Below, one piece after another: positions 6,777-7,953 of a stretch of 7,953 nt of DNA; the first letter of the stretch is position 1, and each line of letters starts with the position of its first letter. Both the position numbers and the translations under genes were made by a program. Where the stretch lies: contig DIBR01000029.1 in the NCBI GenBank assembly GCA_002415025.1, forward strand, positions 127,075-135,027, given 5' to 3'. This DNA comes from Spongiibacteraceae bacterium UBA5047 (GTDB taxonomy: Bacteria > Pseudomonadota > Gammaproteobacteria > Pseudomonadales > Spongiibacteraceae). The notes below the pieces were generated by a model that was given only the letters and a program-made list of their open reading frames with translations, had not been told where the DNA came from and did not search any database.

Positions 6777-7581
6777 CCATTTGTGTAGCACCCATGCGCA
6801 GTTGAATCATTTCGTCAACTTTGTCTGCGCCAAAGACCTGCTCGGCCAGCTTGTTCATCGGGTCTAACTCATAGCCCAGGCGGCGCACGGTGTGGTCGTA
6901 CTGCTGCAGGGCAGAACGCTCGGACTCGGGAACCGGTGTTGCGTTATCAACCCAGCCCAGCCAGCGGTTCAGAAAACGGTAGGCAAAGTCTTCAAGGGTA
7001 TCGAGGTTCTCGTCGTTCAGGTCGGCACTCAGGCTCAGTGCTGACGGTGACAGTAAAGCGCGCATATAGGTACCGTGGCTGACCGACCACTGAAAGTTGG
7101 GATTACCGCGCAGTTCGAGAAAGTCTGCGTTCGCATCGCCGCCGTAGTAGCGCTCCAGGTAGTCTTTATCAACGCGTATATCGCGGCGCGGGGTGTAATC
7201 AAAGTAGAAAAACAGCTTGGGAATGGTGCCGAAAACCATAATGAAATGCGGTACGTCGGTTTCCTGCCCAAGAAAGGCGGTTGCATTCATATCGAGAATG
7301 CTGGCCTTGCGATTACCCAGCCACGAGCTGACCAGCCATTCCACGCCACCGCCAGACCAGGATTTGTAAGAACCTTCAAATTCCCCGTTGGGTGAGGTGT
7401 AGTATTCGCGGCCGGCACAGGAGGGGTGCAGTTCTGCGCCGGGAAAACGTGTGGCGATCTTGTCTTTGATATCGGTGAGAATGCCCCAGCTCCGCTCCCA
7501 GGCTTTGCTGACATCTACGTCGGGATTTTCGGCAAGAAACTGATCAATGGTCTTGGTATCGGTATCAATCTTGGTGCTCAT
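6757..7581 (-). CDS. Red chlorophyll catabolite reductase (RCCR)-like protein, ferredoxin-dependent bilin reductase superfamily
   Basis: This 274-residue soluble protein has no signal peptide. From remembered Arabidopsis RCCR sequence, an ordered co-linear match runs through the core: VEWLVSSWLG (80-89) with IDFVIGSWIH; VPHFIMV (110-116) with APNFVVE; TPRRDIRVDKDYLERYY (130-146) with LPHRKDLVLNPDYLKEYY; TYMRALLSPSA (171-181) with LFVRSAFSPTA; and YDHTVRR...LD (228-240) with RDKSFRR...DD. RCCR performs ferredoxin-dependent reduction of the linear tetrapyrrole RCC in plant chlorophyll breakdown. By this alignment plant D291 is kept (D240), E154 becomes V116, and the stereochemistry-setting F218 becomes L177. 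ATG at 7581 is preferred over an upstream TTG (7599) because AGGAG lies 6 nt before it. It follows an SDR by 56 nt and precedes an MFS gene by 28 nt. Homology is strong; the actual bacterial substrate is unknown. Confidence 0.82.
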   Translation of the reverse strand: MSTKIDTDTKTIDQFLAENPDVDVSKAWERSWGILTDIKDKIATRFPGAELHPSCAGREYYTSPNGEFEGSYKSWSGGGVEWLVSSWLGNRKASILDMNATAFLGQETDVPHFIMVFGTIPKLFFYFDYTPRRDIRVDKDYLERYYGGDANADFLELRGNPNFQWSVSHGTYMRALLSPSALSLSADLNDENLDTLEDFAYRFLNRWLGWVDNATPVPESERSALQQYDHTVRRLGYELDPMNKLAEQVFGADKVDEMIQLRMGATQMAAAKKG

Positions 7582-7587
7582 GGTGTA

Positions 7588-7592
7588 CTCCT
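7588..7592 (-). promoter_or_regulatory. Strong ribosome binding site deciding the RCCR-like start
   Basis: AGGAG on the minus strand is followed by 6 nt (TACACC) and ATG at 7581-7579. It rules against the TTG at 7599, which would lie upstream of this site. Confidence 0.7.
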
Positions 7593-7637
7593 GAGTCAAG
7601 GCCTCGGCCTTGTAATTCGAAATGGATAAGCCAGTAG

Positions 7638-7953
7638 TTACAATCCGAAGTCGGCGAACTGGTCCGGCCGCGGGCGTATGCGCGACAGCATCATGCGCTT
7701 GGCGATTTTGCCGCCGGTGAGCCAGCGAATTTTGGTGCCGGATTTTTCAGTCGCCAGAATCTGATCGGCGAGATAGGGGGATACGGTTTCAACGCGATCT
7801 ACCAGGTTGTTCATGGTTTTGCGTGATTTCTGGAAGTTGTCAAAGTCGGCCTTTGCTTCGCGCACGACCGCCTCGGTGATAATCATGCCGGGACGAATCT
7901 TGCCGACGATGACCTGAGTGTCTTTCAGCTCTTTCACCAGGGCGCGGGTGAAA
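7638..7953 (-). CDS. SDR family oxidoreductase, C-terminal part (possibly chlorophyll b reductase NYC1/NOL-like); 5' end outside window
   Basis: Only the last 104 residues are visible; the frame stays open through the window edge, so the gene is partial. The stretch FTRALVKELKDT followed by VIVGKIRPGMIITEAV is the helix, strand and PGM-T motif that follow the YxxxK catalytic pair of classical SDRs, so the nucleotide-binding and catalytic parts lie beyond 7953. The rest of the tail (NNLVDRVETVSPYLADQIL, then SGTKIRWLTGGK) resembles the C-termini of plant NOL and NYC1 chlorophyll(ide) b reductases and their bacterial relatives, which share an ETVA-YL ... I-xLT-x-K pattern. SDR membership is secure. 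The NYC1/NOL assignment is tentative because such tails occur in other SDRs. It is probably upstream in the operon with the RCCR-like gene. Confidence 0.8.
   Translation of the reverse strand, partial: FTRALVKELKDTQVIVGKIRPGMIITEAVVREAKADFDNFQKSRKTMNNLVDRVETVSPYLADQILATEKSGTKIRWLTGGKIAKRMMLSRIRPRPDQFADFGL

Overview
The window reads as chromosome of a heterotrophic, probably marine gammaproteobacterium. This is inferred from the moderately GC-rich coding sequence, Shine-Dalgarno starts, a Lol-type lipoprotein signal and the family mix; no rRNA, tRNA or other taxonomic marker is present. Nearly all of it is coding. I see no CRISPR array, no RNA gene and no intact insertion sequence.

Left block (1-3832). 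A DHA1/TetA-like MFS exporter and an Asp/Glu racemase-superfamily enzyme (maleate isomerase / arylmalonate decarboxylase-like) both lie on the minus strand. They are separated by 144 nt that holds a 64-bp element with 13-bp imperfect terminal inverted repeats. The racemase-like gene is divergent from a plus-strand carbonyl-reductase-type SDR, and the shared 103-nt intergenic region carries a dyad that could be an operator. A class I SAM methyltransferase follows the SDR after 95 nt. Its stop codon overlaps the stop codon of the convergent right-hand operon in a single CTAG.

Right block (3829-7953). This is a compact minus-strand operon. In transcription order it contains the C-terminal part of an SDR whose tail resembles plant chlorophyll b reductases (NYC1/NOL), a homolog of plant red chlorophyll catabolite reductase (RCCR), a 12-TM MFS transporter, and a secreted lipoprotein with seven Ca-binding-type FG-GAP/VCBS loops. 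The lipoprotein is translationally coupled to the MFS gene by an ATGA overlap.

The standout is the RCCR homolog beside a possible chlorophyll-b-reductase-like SDR and a transporter. In plants the two enzyme families act in the same pathway, chlorophyll breakdown. The inferred hypothesis is a bacterial module that modifies linear or cyclic tetrapyrroles, perhaps algal pigment debris, with a dedicated transporter and a cell-surface propeller lipoprotein. The RCCR active-site glutamate appears to be replaced while the aspartate is kept, so the substrate or chemistry may differ from the plant enzyme.
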